A stretch of 64,000 bases of DNA from Coriobacteriia bacterium. GTDB lineage: Bacteria > Actinomycetota > Coriobacteriia > Coriobacteriales > Eggerthellaceae. The notes beneath the pieces were generated by a model. That model was not told where the DNA came from. It worked only from the letters and a program-made list of their open reading frames with translations, and ran no database searches. The DNA lies in the NCBI GenBank assembly GCA_030526515.1, contig JAUNCQ010000004.1:1-64000 (forward strand), written 5' to 3'. How positions within the stretch are numbered: the stretch's first letter is position 1; each line of letters opens with the position of its first letter. Shown piece after piece: positions 33,356-42,171 of the stretch. The translations under genes and the position numbers were made by a program.

Positions 33356-34032
33356 TGATCATCGCAATCGACGGCCCCAGCGGCGCCGGCAAGTCCACTG
33401 TTTCCAAGTCCGTAGCCAAGAACCTGGGCTTTTCCTGCCTGGACACGGGCGCAATGTTCCGCTGCGTGGCCTGGCAGGCCGCACAGCTGGGCGTTTCCCT
33501 GGAAGACGCTGACAAGCTGGGCGAAATCGCCCGTGACTATGAGATCTCCTTCGGCCATGAGGCCGGCGATCCTGCCCCCAAGCAGGTGTTCATGGGCGGC
33601 GTGGACGTGACCGACCAGATTCGCACGGCCGAGATCGACCGTGCCGTGTCCGCCGTTGCCAGCGTGCCCGCCGTGCGCGAGGCCCTGCTGGAGCAGCAGC
33701 GCCGCATCGGCAACGCCGGAGACTACGTGGTGGATGGCCGCGACATAGGCACCGTGGTGTTCCCCAATGCCCAGGTGAAGGTGTTCCTGACCGCCTCCGC
33801 CGAGGAGCGCGCACGTCGTCGCGTGGCCCAGAACCTGGAGCGCGGCGTGGGGTCCACCGACTACGAGGAGGTGCTGGCGGACATCGTGGCCCGTGACGAG
33901 GCCGACACCAACCGCGCCACCGCGCCCCTGCGCCCGGCTGAGGACGCCACCCACATCGACTCCACCTCCTTCACCATCGAAGAGGTCATCGACCAGATCT
34001 GCAAGCTGGCGGAAGCCGCCCGCGCCAACTAA
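33355..34032 (+). CDS. cmk: Cytidylate kinase
   Basis: 225 residues, standard length. IAIDGPSGAGKSTVSK is the P-loop; LDTGAMFR, DGRDIGTVVFP and RARRR are the nucleotide-binding and lid parts of CMP kinase. It phosphorylates CMP and dCMP for nucleic acid and CDP-lipid synthesis. Its start overlaps the aroA stop by one base. The aroA-cmk-plsC-ispH order is typical of Gram-positive bacteria, although here rpsA is missing. Confidence 0.95.
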   Translation: MIIAIDGPSGAGKSTVSKSVAKNLGFSCLDTGAMFRCVAWQAAQLGVSLEDADKLGEIARDYEISFGHEAGDPAPKQVFMGGVDVTDQIRTAEIDRAVSAVASVPAVREALLEQQRRIGNAGDYVVDGRDIGTVVFPNAQVKVFLTASAEERARRRVAQNLERGVGSTDYEEVLADIVARDEADTNRATAPLRPAEDATHIDSTSFTIEEVIDQICKLAEAARAN

Positions 34033-34044
34033 GGAGCAAGCCCC

Positions 34045-34902
34045 GTGGCCTACAAGTTCGAAGAACTCTACGACCTTCCCCTGGAGCCCCAGGACGGCGG
34101 CAAGCGTGTGCCCCGCTGGTTCACCAACCTGGTGACGGTGGTGCTGGGCGGCCTGTGCAAGCTGCTGTTCCGCCTGGAGCCCCAGCACCTGGAGCGCATC
34201 CGCGCCTTCCAGGGCCGCACCGGCGTGCTGGTCACCTGCAACCACACCTCCTTCCTGGACGTGGTCATGCTGTTCCTGGTGATCCGACCCAAGCAGTGGG
34301 TCCGCTACATGGCCCGAGACACCCTCTTCGGCAACGCCAAGGGCTTCATGGGCTACCTTATCTCCCGCCTGGGCGCCTTCCCGGTAGCCCGCGACTCTGC
34401 GGACCGCACCTCCATCAAGCGTGCCTCCACCATGCTCAAGCGAGGCGAGATCGTGGGCATCATGCCTGAGGGCACCCGCCGCGGCAAATCCGGCACCGAG
34501 CCGAAGATCCACTCCGGCGCCGCCTTCGTGGCGCGCATGGGCAAGGTGCCCATCCTGCCCGCCACCGTGCGCAACGCGGAGAAGGTGAAGGAGAAGGGCA
34601 AGTTCGTGCGCTTCCCCAAGATTACCGTGGACTTCGCCAATCCGGTGCTGCTTTCCGACTTCGACTTCGTGGACAAGAAGGACCGCCTGGACGCCGCGTC
34701 CTGGTACGTCATGCGCGAGTCCTTCGCCCTGTTCCAGAACGTGCCCCGCGAGCAGGTGGACATGGTTGCCCTGTTTCCCACGGGCCGCGACTTCACCCAG
34801 CTGTTCGCCGAGCATCCCGTGCCGGAGCACACGGTGGAGGAGGTCCTGGAGCTGTTCGATCCCAAGCAGCCTGTCGCTCAGGCTGAAAGCCAGGGTGAGT
34901 AG
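34045..34902 (+). CDS. plsC: 1-acyl-sn-glycerol-3-phosphate acyltransferase
   Basis: 285 residues from a GTG with AAGGAG upstream. VTCNHTSFLDVVM gives the acyltransferase NHx4D motif, FPVARDSADR the second block, and IMPEGTRRGKSG the third, which binds the glycerol phosphate. A hydrophobic stretch near residues 22-40 anchors it to the membrane. It makes phosphatidic acid, the next step after PlsX/PlsY, whose genes are also in this window. It ends one base before ispH. Confidence 0.9.
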   Translation: MAYKFEELYDLPLEPQDGGKRVPRWFTNLVTVVLGGLCKLLFRLEPQHLERIRAFQGRTGVLVTCNHTSFLDVVMLFLVIRPKQWVRYMARDTLFGNAKGFMGYLISRLGAFPVARDSADRTSIKRASTMLKRGEIVGIMPEGTRRGKSGTEPKIHSGAAFVARMGKVPILPATVRNAEKVKEKGKFVRFPKITVDFANPVLLSDFDFVDKKDRLDAASWYVMRESFALFQNVPREQVDMVALFPTGRDFTQLFAEHPVPEHTVEEVLELFDPKQPVAQAESQGE

Positions 34903-34903
34903 C

Positions 34904-35740
34904 GTGAACATCACCTGCGCCAAGAACGCAGGCGCCTGCTACGGCGTCCAGCGTGCCCTTGACCTTGCCGTACGTACCCGGGAGGACGGCCTGGCTGCGA
35001 CTACCCTGGGTCCGCTGATCCACAACCCGCTGGTGGTGGCTGACCTGGCCGCCAAGGGCATTTCCGAGGCCGGCTCCGTGGACCAGGTGACCACCGAGGC
35101 GGTCATTATCCGCAGCCATGGCGTGGTTCCCCAGGTCAAGGAGCAGATTCGCGAACGCGGCCTGGTCATGGTGGACGCCACCTGCCCCTACGTTGCCCGC
35201 GCCCAGAAGGCCGCCGCCCGCCTGGCGGAGGACGGCTACCATGTGCTGGTGGTGGGTGAGTGCGGCCATCCGGAAGTGGAGGGCCTGCGGGCCTATGCGC
35301 TGCAGGCCGGCGGTCAGGTGACCGTGGCTGGCGGCGTTGACGAGCTGCCGGACGAGCTGGAGGGGCGCATCGGCGTGGTGGTCCAGACTACCCAGATGAG
35401 GGAGACCCTGGATGCGGTGCTGGCGGAGCTGGATGCCCGCGGCATCGACCCGAAGCTGGTCAACACCATCTGCTTTGCCACCCGTGAGCGCCAGGAGGCT
35501 GCCGCCCAGGTGGCCGGCGCCGTGGATGCCATGGTGGTCATAGGCGGTCGCAACTCCTCCAACACCACCCGTCTGGCTGACATCTGCAAGAAGGCCTGCC
35601 CGGCCACCTACCACATCGAGTCCGCGGACGAGCTGGACCCCGCTTGGTTCGCAGGCGTGCAGGAGGTGGGCGTGACTGCCGGCGCCTCCACGCCGGAAAG
35701 CCACATCCGCGATGTGGTGGCCGCCCTGGAGCAGATCTAG
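34904..35740 (+). CDS. ispH: 4-hydroxy-3-methylbut-2-enyl diphosphate reductase
   Basis: 278 residues from a GTG one base after the plsC stop. It carries the three cluster-binding Cys regions: CAKNAGACYGVQRAL, VGECGHPEVEG and TICFATRERQEAA. GGRNSSNTTRL and TAGASTPE are diphosphate-binding motifs. It makes IPP and DMAPP as the last step of the MEP pathway using a [4Fe-4S] centre. Length is normal, and there is no fusion to ribosomal protein S1 as seen in some relatives. Confidence 0.93.
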   Translation: MNITCAKNAGACYGVQRALDLAVRTREDGLAATTLGPLIHNPLVVADLAAKGISEAGSVDQVTTEAVIIRSHGVVPQVKEQIRERGLVMVDATCPYVARAQKAAARLAEDGYHVLVVGECGHPEVEGLRAYALQAGGQVTVAGGVDELPDELEGRIGVVVQTTQMRETLDAVLAELDARGIDPKLVNTICFATRERQEAAAQVAGAVDAMVVIGGRNSSNTTRLADICKKACPATYHIESADELDPAWFAGVQEVGVTAGASTPESHIRDVVAALEQI

Positions 35741-35747
35741 GAGCACC

Positions 35748-37151
35748 ATGCCGCAGTATCCCAACGCAGACATGGACCGCCAGGCCGCCGGTTGCGGCTG
35801 CGCGGCCCGCATAGCCTACGTGGAGCCCTACAGCCCCGCTGACGATGCCGGCTTCGAGCCGGGCTGCCTTGTCACGTCCGTGGACGGGCAGCCGGTGCGG
35901 GACATCATAGACTGGCGCTGGCTGACGGCGGAGGATCAGATCGACCTGGGCTACGTGGACCTGGACGGCGATGCCGGCGTGGTGACGCTGGAGCGCGATC
36001 CCGGCCAGGACTGGGGCTTCGAGTTCGAGGGCGTGGTCTTCGACCGCATCAAGCTGTGCCGCAACGCCTGCACCTTCTGCTTCATGCGGCAGCTGCCCGA
36101 GGGCCTGCGCCCGAGCCTGACCCTGCGGGACGACGACTTCCGCCTGAGCTTCCTGTCCGGCACCTTCGTGACCCTGACCAACCTGAGCTCGGATGACGAG
36201 CGGCGCATCATCGAGCAGCGCATCTCGCCCCTGCGGGTTTCCCTGCATGCCACGGATGCGGAGGTGCGTCGCCGCATCATCGGCAAGCATGCAGGCCATG
36301 GCCTGGCTGCCATGGAGCGCCTGCTGGATGCAGGCATCCAGATGCACGCCCAGATTGTCCTTATGCCGGACGAAAACGACGGCGACGTGCTGGAGCGCAG
36401 CCTGACCTGGGCATATGAGCATCCGGGCATGCTGAACGTGGGCATAGTGCCCCTGGGCTACACCCGCTTCCAGGACCGCTTCGACCGCAGCTTCAACGAC
36501 CCTGCGGACGCACGGGCGGTTCTGGATCTGATCCGCCCCTTCCAGGAGCGGGCAATGGCCGAGCGTGGCAACCCGTGGGTGTTCGCCGCCGACGAGTTCT
36601 ATGCCAACGCCTTCGGCGAACAGCTGCTGGAGCAGCTGCCGCCGGCGTCCTGGTACGACGACTTCAGCATGTTCGAGGACGGCATTGGCATCATCCGCTC
36701 CTTTGCCGATGACTTCCGCGCCGCGGTGGACGACGGTACGGCGGGTGCCTTCGCCGAGGCCCTGCGCTCCCGCGGCCAGCGGCTGGTGCTGGCGGTGGGG
36801 GAGGCCACCCGAGATTTCCTTTCGCCCCTTGTGCGGGAAGCCGTGATCGAGGACGTGCTGGAGCCTCTGTACGTGCCCAACGTCTTCTTCGGCGGCAACG
36901 TGGACGTGACCGGCCTGCTTACCGGAGGGGACGTGGCTGCAGCCGTCCGGGCCCGGGCCGCTGCCGCTCGGGCGGGGGAGCCGGAGCTGGTCTTCGCCCT
37001 GATGCAGGTGTGCCTCAACGATGACCTGGTCATGCTCGATGGTATGACTGTGGAGCAGGTTGAGGAGCATGCGGGGCGGCCCGTCCACGTGGTATGCTGT
37101 AACGCAAGTGAGTTCATGCGCCAGATCGCTGGTCTGGGCGCTTCCGAATAG
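35748..37151 (+). CDS. PDZ-radical SAM-DUF512 protein
   Basis: About 467 residues, with AGGAG before the ATG. A short N-terminal segment leads to a PDZ-like domain (about 20-80: VEPYSPADDAGFEPGCLVTSV). A radical SAM cluster motif follows (CRNACTFCF, C-x3-C-x2-C). The C-terminal DUF512 region has FAADEFYANAF and GNVDVTGLLTGGD. The family is widespread in anaerobes and Gram-positive bacteria, nearly always just upstream of der, but its reaction is unknown. Cytoplasmic. The position between ispH and der suggests a link to ribosome assembly or Fe-S enzymes; this is inference. Confidence 0.85.
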   Translation: MPQYPNADMDRQAAGCGCAARIAYVEPYSPADDAGFEPGCLVTSVDGQPVRDIIDWRWLTAEDQIDLGYVDLDGDAGVVTLERDPGQDWGFEFEGVVFDRIKLCRNACTFCFMRQLPEGLRPSLTLRDDDFRLSFLSGTFVTLTNLSSDDERRIIEQRISPLRVSLHATDAEVRRRIIGKHAGHGLAAMERLLDAGIQMHAQIVLMPDENDGDVLERSLTWAYEHPGMLNVGIVPLGYTRFQDRFDRSFNDPADARAVLDLIRPFQERAMAERGNPWVFAADEFYANAFGEQLLEQLPPASWYDDFSMFEDGIGIIRSFADDFRAAVDDGTAGAFAEALRSRGQRLVLAVGEATRDFLSPLVREAVIEDVLEPLYVPNVFFGGNVDVTGLLTGGDVAAAVRARAAAARAGEPELVFALMQVCLNDDLVMLDGMTVEQVEEHAGRPVHVVCCNASEFMRQIAGLGASE

Positions 37152-37167
37152 AGATAAAGGATTGTAA

Positions 37168-38487
37168 ATGGCACTTCCCATCGTGGCCGTAGTCGGCCGC
37201 CCGAACGTCGGCAAGTCCACGTTCGTCAACCGCATCGCGGAAGTCGACGACGCCATCGTGCATGAGATGCGCGGCGTCACCCGCGACCGCTCCTACCATG
37301 AGGCAGACTGGAACGGCGTGTTCTTCAAGCTCATCGATACCGGCGGTATCGAGATGGGCAAGGAGGACCAGTTCCAGGGCTCCATCCGCAACCAGGCCTT
37401 CGAGGCTACCAACGAAGCCGACGTGATCATCTTCATCGTGGACGGCAAGACCGGCATCAACGCTGATGACGAGGAGGTTGCCCGCATCCTGCGCCGCACC
37501 ACCAAGCCGGTGATGCTGGCCGTGAACAAGATGGACACCCCCAACCGCCTGGACGAGATGTGGGAGTTCTACCAGCTGGGCCTGGGCGATCCGTGGCCGA
37601 TTTCCGCTACCCATGGCACCGGCACCGGCGACCTGCTGGACGAGCTGGTGCACACGCTGCATGAGATGGGCCTGGACGAAGAGGTGCAGGAGGAGGATGA
37701 CTCCATCAACGTGGCCATCATCGGCCGCCCCAACGCCGGCAAGTCCAGCCTGACCAATCAGCTGACCAACCGTTCCCGTTCCATCGTGTCCAACGTGGCC
37801 GGCACCACCCGTGACGCCATCGACACCAAGGTGGAACACGACGGCCAGGAGTACACCATCGTGGACACCGCGGGCCTGCGCCGCAAGAGCGCCATTGACG
37901 AGGACGTGGAGTACTACGGCTTCGTGCGCGCTATGCGCGCCATCGACCGCGCCGACGTGGCCCTGCTGGTGGTCGACTCCACCCTGGGCCTGACCAACGA
38001 GGACCAGCGCGTTGCCGGCTATGCTGCCGAGCGCGGCTGCGCCATTGCCGTGATCCTGAACAAGTGGGACGTGGTTGGCGGCCCGGAGGAAAAGGCCCGC
38101 GTCCGCGAGCAGATCGAAGACCGCCTGGTCTTCGTGGGCTACGCTCCGGTGGTGGCCATTTCCGCCCTGACCGGCAAGAACGTGGACCGCATCTGGGACC
38201 TGATCAACAAGTGCTACGCAAGCTACAGCACCACCATCCCCACCAACCGCCTGAACAGCTGGCTGGCTGAGGTGCGCGAGACCGGTCATACCGTTTCCAA
38301 CGGCAAGCGCGTCCTGAAGATGAAGTACGTGACCCAGACCGACGTCTGCCCGCCGCGCTTCACCTTCTTCGTGAACCGTCCCGATCTGGTGAACGACAAC
38401 TACGAGCGCTTCCTGGAGAACCGTCTGCGCAAGTCCTTCGACCTTGAGGGCACGCCGGTGTACCTGAAGTTCAAGAAGAAGGACTAG
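37168..38487 (+). CDS. der: Ribosome biogenesis GTPase Der (EngA)
   Basis: 439 residues. Two GTPase domains in tandem: VVGRPNVGKSTFVNRI, DTGGI and NKMD in the first; IIGRPNAGKSSLTNQL, DTAGLRRKS and NKWD in the second. A C-terminal KH-like domain (about 350-439) follows. Der is needed for 50S subunit assembly. It starts 17 bp after the radical-SAM gene and ends 4 bp before plsY, both usual neighbours. Confidence 0.96.
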   Translation: MALPIVAVVGRPNVGKSTFVNRIAEVDDAIVHEMRGVTRDRSYHEADWNGVFFKLIDTGGIEMGKEDQFQGSIRNQAFEATNEADVIIFIVDGKTGINADDEEVARILRRTTKPVMLAVNKMDTPNRLDEMWEFYQLGLGDPWPISATHGTGTGDLLDELVHTLHEMGLDEEVQEEDDSINVAIIGRPNAGKSSLTNQLTNRSRSIVSNVAGTTRDAIDTKVEHDGQEYTIVDTAGLRRKSAIDEDVEYYGFVRAMRAIDRADVALLVVDSTLGLTNEDQRVAGYAAERGCAIAVILNKWDVVGGPEEKARVREQIEDRLVFVGYAPVVAISALTGKNVDRIWDLINKCYASYSTTIPTNRLNSWLAEVRETGHTVSNGKRVLKMKYVTQTDVCPPRFTFFVNRPDLVNDNYERFLENRLRKSFDLEGTPVYLKFKKKD

Positions 38488-38491
38488 GGAC

Positions 38492-39136
38492 TTGGACGTT
38501 AACGTAATCTTGCTGTGCGCCGGGGCTTTCGTCCTGGCCTTCCTGCTGGGCTCCATTCCCTGGGGCGTGATCGTGTCCAACGGCGTGTTCCACAAGGACA
38601 TTCGCTCCGTGGGCAGTGGAAACATTGGCACCACCAACGCCTTCCGCGCCATGGGCAAGGTGGGCGGCTGCCTGGTGTTCCTGCTTGACTTCGGCAAGGG
38701 CCTGCTCTCCGGGTTCCTGGCAGGTCAGCTGGCGGGCCTGGTTGGCGCCGACGACCTGGTGCGCCAGGCGTTCCTGTGCACGGCCATGGCAGGATGCGTG
38801 TGGGGCCATGTGTTCAGCCCGTGGCTCAAGTTCAAGGGCGGCAAGGGCATTGCGGTGGCCATCGGCTGCCTGTTCGTGACCTTCGGCGTGGGTCCCTCCA
38901 TCCTGGAGCTGGCGCTGTTCGCCGCCATAGTGCTGATCACCCGCTACGTTTCCCTGGGATCCATCATGGCGGCGCTGCTGTGCCCGTTCCTGGCGTTCTA
39001 TTTGTTCTGGGGCGAATGGTACAGCATCGCCATCACCACCGCCGCGGCTCTGACGATCGTGTGGGCGCACCGCGGCAACATCAACCGCCTGGTCGCGGGC
39101 ACGGAAAACCGCGTGGGTGCAAAGAAGAAGGAATAA
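38492..39136 (+). CDS. plsY: Glycerol-3-phosphate acyltransferase PlsY
   Basis: 214 residues from a TTG start. It has about five transmembrane helices and the PlsY loops: LGSIPWGVIV, SVGSGNIGTTNAFRAMG and FKGGKGIAVA. It transfers the acyl group from acyl phosphate (made by PlsX, whose gene begins at the window end) to glycerol 3-phosphate at the membrane. It lies directly before gpsA, which supplies the glycerol 3-phosphate. Confidence 0.93.
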   Translation: MDVNVILLCAGAFVLAFLLGSIPWGVIVSNGVFHKDIRSVGSGNIGTTNAFRAMGKVGGCLVFLLDFGKGLLSGFLAGQLAGLVGADDLVRQAFLCTAMAGCVWGHVFSPWLKFKGGKGIAVAIGCLFVTFGVGPSILELALFAAIVLITRYVSLGSIMAALLCPFLAFYLFWGEWYSIAITTAAALTIVWAHRGNINRLVAGTENRVGAKKKE

Positions 39137-39154
39137 GGCGAAAGGTCTTCGTGC

Positions 39155-40156
39155 ATGAAGGTTGCAGTCATCGGGGCGGGCTCCTGGGGCACCGCTCTTG
39201 CCCAAGTGCTGGGTGAAAATGGTCATAACGTCGGTCTGTGGGCTCGTCGCTCCGAGGTGGTCCAGTCGGTGAACGCCGACCATGTGAACCCCCGTTACCT
39301 GAGCGACGTGCGGCTGTCCGACAACGTGGTGGCGACCCTGTCTCATCAGGACGCCGTCCTGCGTGCCCGTGCCGCGCTGGTGGTCACCCCGTCCAGCATG
39401 GCCCGCGGCGTTGCCCGCGCGCTGGCCGACTGCGTGGATCAGGACTTCCCGGTGTGCATCTGCTCCAAGGGCGTGGAGGCCGAAAGCGGCCTGCTGAGCA
39501 CCCAGGTCTTCGCCCAGGAGATGGGCAATCCCGAGCGCTTTGCCGTGCTGTCCGGCCCTAACCATGCTGAGGAGATCATCAAGGGCATCCCTGCTGGCAC
39601 CGTCATTGCCAGCGAGTCCACGGATACCGCCCAGCTGTTCCAGGAGCTGCTGGCCGGCGGCACCCTGCGTACCTACGTCAGCAACGACGTGAAGGGCGTG
39701 CAGCTGTGCGGTGCCTACAAGAACATCATCGCCATTGCCGTGGGCGCTGCCTACGGCTTGGGCTTCGGCGACAACACGGCCTCCCTGCTGCTGACCCGCG
39801 GCCTGGCCGAGATGAGCCGCCTGATCGCAGCGGCTGGCGGCGATCCGCTGACCTGCCTGGGCCTGGCCGGCACCGGCGACATGGTGGCCACGTGCATGAG
39901 CCGCCATTCCCGCAACCGTACCTTCGGCGAGAAGCTGGCCGGCGGCATGACCTTGGAGCAGTACAAGGCTGAAACCCACATGGTGGTCGAGGGCGCCCTG
40001 GCCTGCAAGACCATCCAGACGCTGGCTGACCGCTACCATGTGGAGCTGCCTATTGCGAACATCGTCCGCGGCATTGTCTGGGAAGGCGAGCGCATGGAGG
40101 ACGCAGCCGAACAGCTGCTTTCCCGCGAGCTGAAGCAGGAGTTCTACGGCATCTAG
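39155..40156 (+). CDS. gpsA: NAD(P)-dependent glycerol-3-phosphate dehydrogenase
   Basis: 333 residues. VIGAGSWGTALAQVL is the dinucleotide-binding motif. LCGAYKNIIAIAVG contains the catalytic Lys, and GLAGTGDMVATC and SRNRTFGE are family motifs. It reduces dihydroxyacetone phosphate to sn-glycerol 3-phosphate for phospholipids. It is the last gene of the long plus-strand run; a GC-rich tandem repeat follows. Confidence 0.95.
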   Translation: MKVAVIGAGSWGTALAQVLGENGHNVGLWARRSEVVQSVNADHVNPRYLSDVRLSDNVVATLSHQDAVLRARAALVVTPSSMARGVARALADCVDQDFPVCICSKGVEAESGLLSTQVFAQEMGNPERFAVLSGPNHAEEIIKGIPAGTVIASESTDTAQLFQELLAGGTLRTYVSNDVKGVQLCGAYKNIIAIAVGAAYGLGFGDNTASLLLTRGLAEMSRLIAAAGGDPLTCLGLAGTGDMVATCMSRHSRNRTFGEKLAGGMTLEQYKAETHMVVEGALACKTIQTLADRYHVELPIANIVRGIVWEGERMEDAAEQLLSRELKQEFYGI

Positions 40157-40638
40157 TCGCGCGTGCTTGTCGCCGCGCTCGGCGGCTGGGCTGCTGCTCG
40201 CGGCCGGGTTTGCACTGGGCGGGCTGCTGCTTGCGGGGGTGCTTGCGTTGGGTAGGCTGCTGCTTGCGGCTGGGCTTCCTGACGAAGTTTCAAGAATCGG
40301 TAGCTGATTTCGAATTGGCCGGCGGAAATGCATAAACTGGTAGGGTTGTTGCGCCCAGGGGTGGGTCTTCATGCCAATTCGTCGAATATATCTGTAAATA
40401 AATCACGTTTTGCCACCTGAAAGGGTGAAAACGGGTCGGTTTCCCGTCGTTACCCTACCGATATACGCATATCTGCCGACGGATTTCGATTTCGCTACCG
40501 ATATTCGTTGCTTTGCCCGCGGAGGGGAAGCTGGGCTCATGTGCGGCTGTGGCCGCAGCGGCCGCGCGCTGGGCGGGCGCGCTGGTAACGGTGAGGGAAC
40601 GGACCGTTGCTTGCGAATGCGGCGCAGCGGGCTCCTGA
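40157..40638. repeat. Non-coding gap with a 33-bp tandem repeat and AT-rich palindromes
   Basis: No supported gene. GGCTGCTGCTTGCGG (one copy with C for T) begins at 40189, 40222 and 40255, an exact 33-bp period, so three imperfect 33-bp units follow gpsA. From about 40300 the base composition turns AT-rich. CTACCGATAT occurs at 40455 and 40495, 40 bp apart, and GATAT-ACGC-ATATC (40460-40473) is a palindrome. No T-run terminator was recognised. Confidence 0.6.
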
Positions 40639-40644
40639 TATAGT
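40636..40644 (+). promoter_or_regulatory. Extended -10 promoter of the coiled-coil protein gene
   Basis: TGA-TATAGT lies 38 bp before the ATG at 40682. No good -35 is present at 17 bp, as expected for extended -10 promoters. Confidence 0.55.
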
Positions 40645-40681
40645 GAGGGTATCCGAACACCGAAACCGAGCGGAGGACGCC

Positions 40682-41902
40682 ATGAGCGAGCAGGCAACCG
40701 TGGAATACGACAAGCAGGCAACCGAGGAGCTGAAGGCACTGGTGAGCACCTTCTCCGAGCAGGTGCGCCGTGCCGAGGGTCGCTTCGAATCCGATGGCAG
40801 GAGCCTGGAGTTCAAGGCCTCCATCACCACCATCAGCTCCGCTGCAGAGCTGGCGGACATCATGAGCGAGTCCGAGCGCATCACCCGCGAGCTCTACATT
40901 GCCTACGAAACCGCCGTCGCCGCCATCGACGAGGCCTGCGAGCCCTATGCCAAGAAGAACGTGGGTCCCGAGCCCCTGTGCGATCTGGCCAAGCTGCTGG
41001 ACCACATCAATTCCGAGTGCTCCACGCTGGGCAGCAACTACAGCGCCTCCCTGAACGACAACGACTTCGGCAACATCGTCTCCACCCGTTTCCGCCCCAG
41101 CGCCAGCTCCCTGGCAACGGCGGCTCGTTGGCGCGCTCGCTGCGACATGCACCCCGCCGTCGTGGCTGAGCGCGAGCTGGAAGAGCAGCGCAAGGCCGAA
41201 CGTGCGAAGGCCGAGGCGGAGCGCATTGCCAAGGAAGCCGCCGAGTTCGACGAAAAGCTCCCCGAGCTCATGCGTCAGTACGAGGAGGAGTGCGCTCGGA
41301 TCGACGCCAGGCGCGAGAACGCGTACGCCGAACGCTACAAGAAGGAGAGCGAGAAGCTCACTAGCCGCATCCTCGGCAGCGCCCAGCGCGACTTCGATGA
41401 GGTCTCTGAGAAGGTGGGTGCCCTTCAGCAGGAGATCGCCGAGCTCGAATCCCAGCGGTCGGCCCTGGGCCTGCTCAAGGTCGGCGAGAAGCTGAAGCTC
41501 ACCGCCGCCATCGACGAGAAGCGTCGCAAGCTGGAGTCTGCCCAGAAGGATCTGGACTGGAAGAAGACGGTTCTGGAATCCTCTCAGGAGCGCCTTAGGA
41601 ATAGGCTTTCCGACCTGGAGCACGAGGTCCGCAAGGACGTCGAATGGCTCTTGCCGTATCCGAGCAAGCCTCGCAAGCCCCGCGTTCCCGGCGCCCCTGT
41701 GACCGACATAAACGACCAGAAGGACGCCATCGAGGAGTATCTGATCTCCGCAGGCCCCTCCACCATCACCGACATCATGGAAGGCTGCCCCGAGGCCGCT
41801 AGCCTGTCCGCTCAGCGCGTTTCCGCCCTCCTACGCCAGCTTCGCGACGAGGGCCGCGTAACCCGCGAGGAGATCAAGCGCAAGGCCTACTTCTACGTGT
41901 AG
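40682..41902 (+). CDS. Coiled-coil protein with C-terminal winged-helix-like region, function unknown
   Basis: 406 residues, GGAGG before the ATG. The N-terminal 160 residues are mixed alpha (ISSAAELADIMSESERIT). From about 165 to 325 the sequence is a long charged coiled coil (EELEEQRKAERAKAEAERI, EKVGALQQEIAELESQ). Residues 345-406 (QKDAIEEYLISAGPSTITDI, SAQRVSALLRQLRDEGRV) look like a winged helix. There is no signal peptide, membrane helix or nuclease motif. It has its own promoter and a strong terminator, flanked by unrelated genes. A DNA-binding or scaffolding role is only inferred. Confidence 0.6.
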   Translation: MSEQATVEYDKQATEELKALVSTFSEQVRRAEGRFESDGRSLEFKASITTISSAAELADIMSESERITRELYIAYETAVAAIDEACEPYAKKNVGPEPLCDLAKLLDHINSECSTLGSNYSASLNDNDFGNIVSTRFRPSASSLATAARWRARCDMHPAVVAERELEEQRKAERAKAEAERIAKEAAEFDEKLPELMRQYEEECARIDARRENAYAERYKKESEKLTSRILGSAQRDFDEVSEKVGALQQEIAELESQRSALGLLKVGEKLKLTAAIDEKRRKLESAQKDLDWKKTVLESSQERLRNRLSDLEHEVRKDVEWLLPYPSKPRKPRVPGAPVTDINDQKDAIEEYLISAGPSTITDIMEGCPEAASLSAQRVSALLRQLRDEGRVTREEIKRKAYFYV

Positions 41903-42023
41903 ATCTGATTTCGAGCCCCCGTCGCGAAGCTCGCCTGCTTCGTTCTTCGGGCGAAAGCCCCGATACTTTCCGATGAGGTCCGCGGGGAGGGGCTTCCCAG
42001 GCTCTCTGTGAGCAAAACGCAAG

Positions 42024-42050
42024 AAAGGGAACGACTATGTCGTTCCCTTT
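42024..42050 (+). terminator. Rho-independent terminator, probably bidirectional
   Basis: AAAGGGAACGAC and GTCGTTCCCTTT form a perfect 12-bp stem with a three-base loop, ending in a T/A-rich tract on either strand. It lies between the convergent coiled-coil and MocR genes. Confidence 0.85.
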
Positions 42051-42171
42051 CCTATTAATGCACACAGCAGCGAGCGCATGAGGCCCCGGCGCAGCCGGGC
42101 CGAACAGCGGAGCGGGTGCCTGGGAGGCCCCTCCCTGCGGATCGCCCCGCGTGCGCAGGTTCTCTTTCGCC

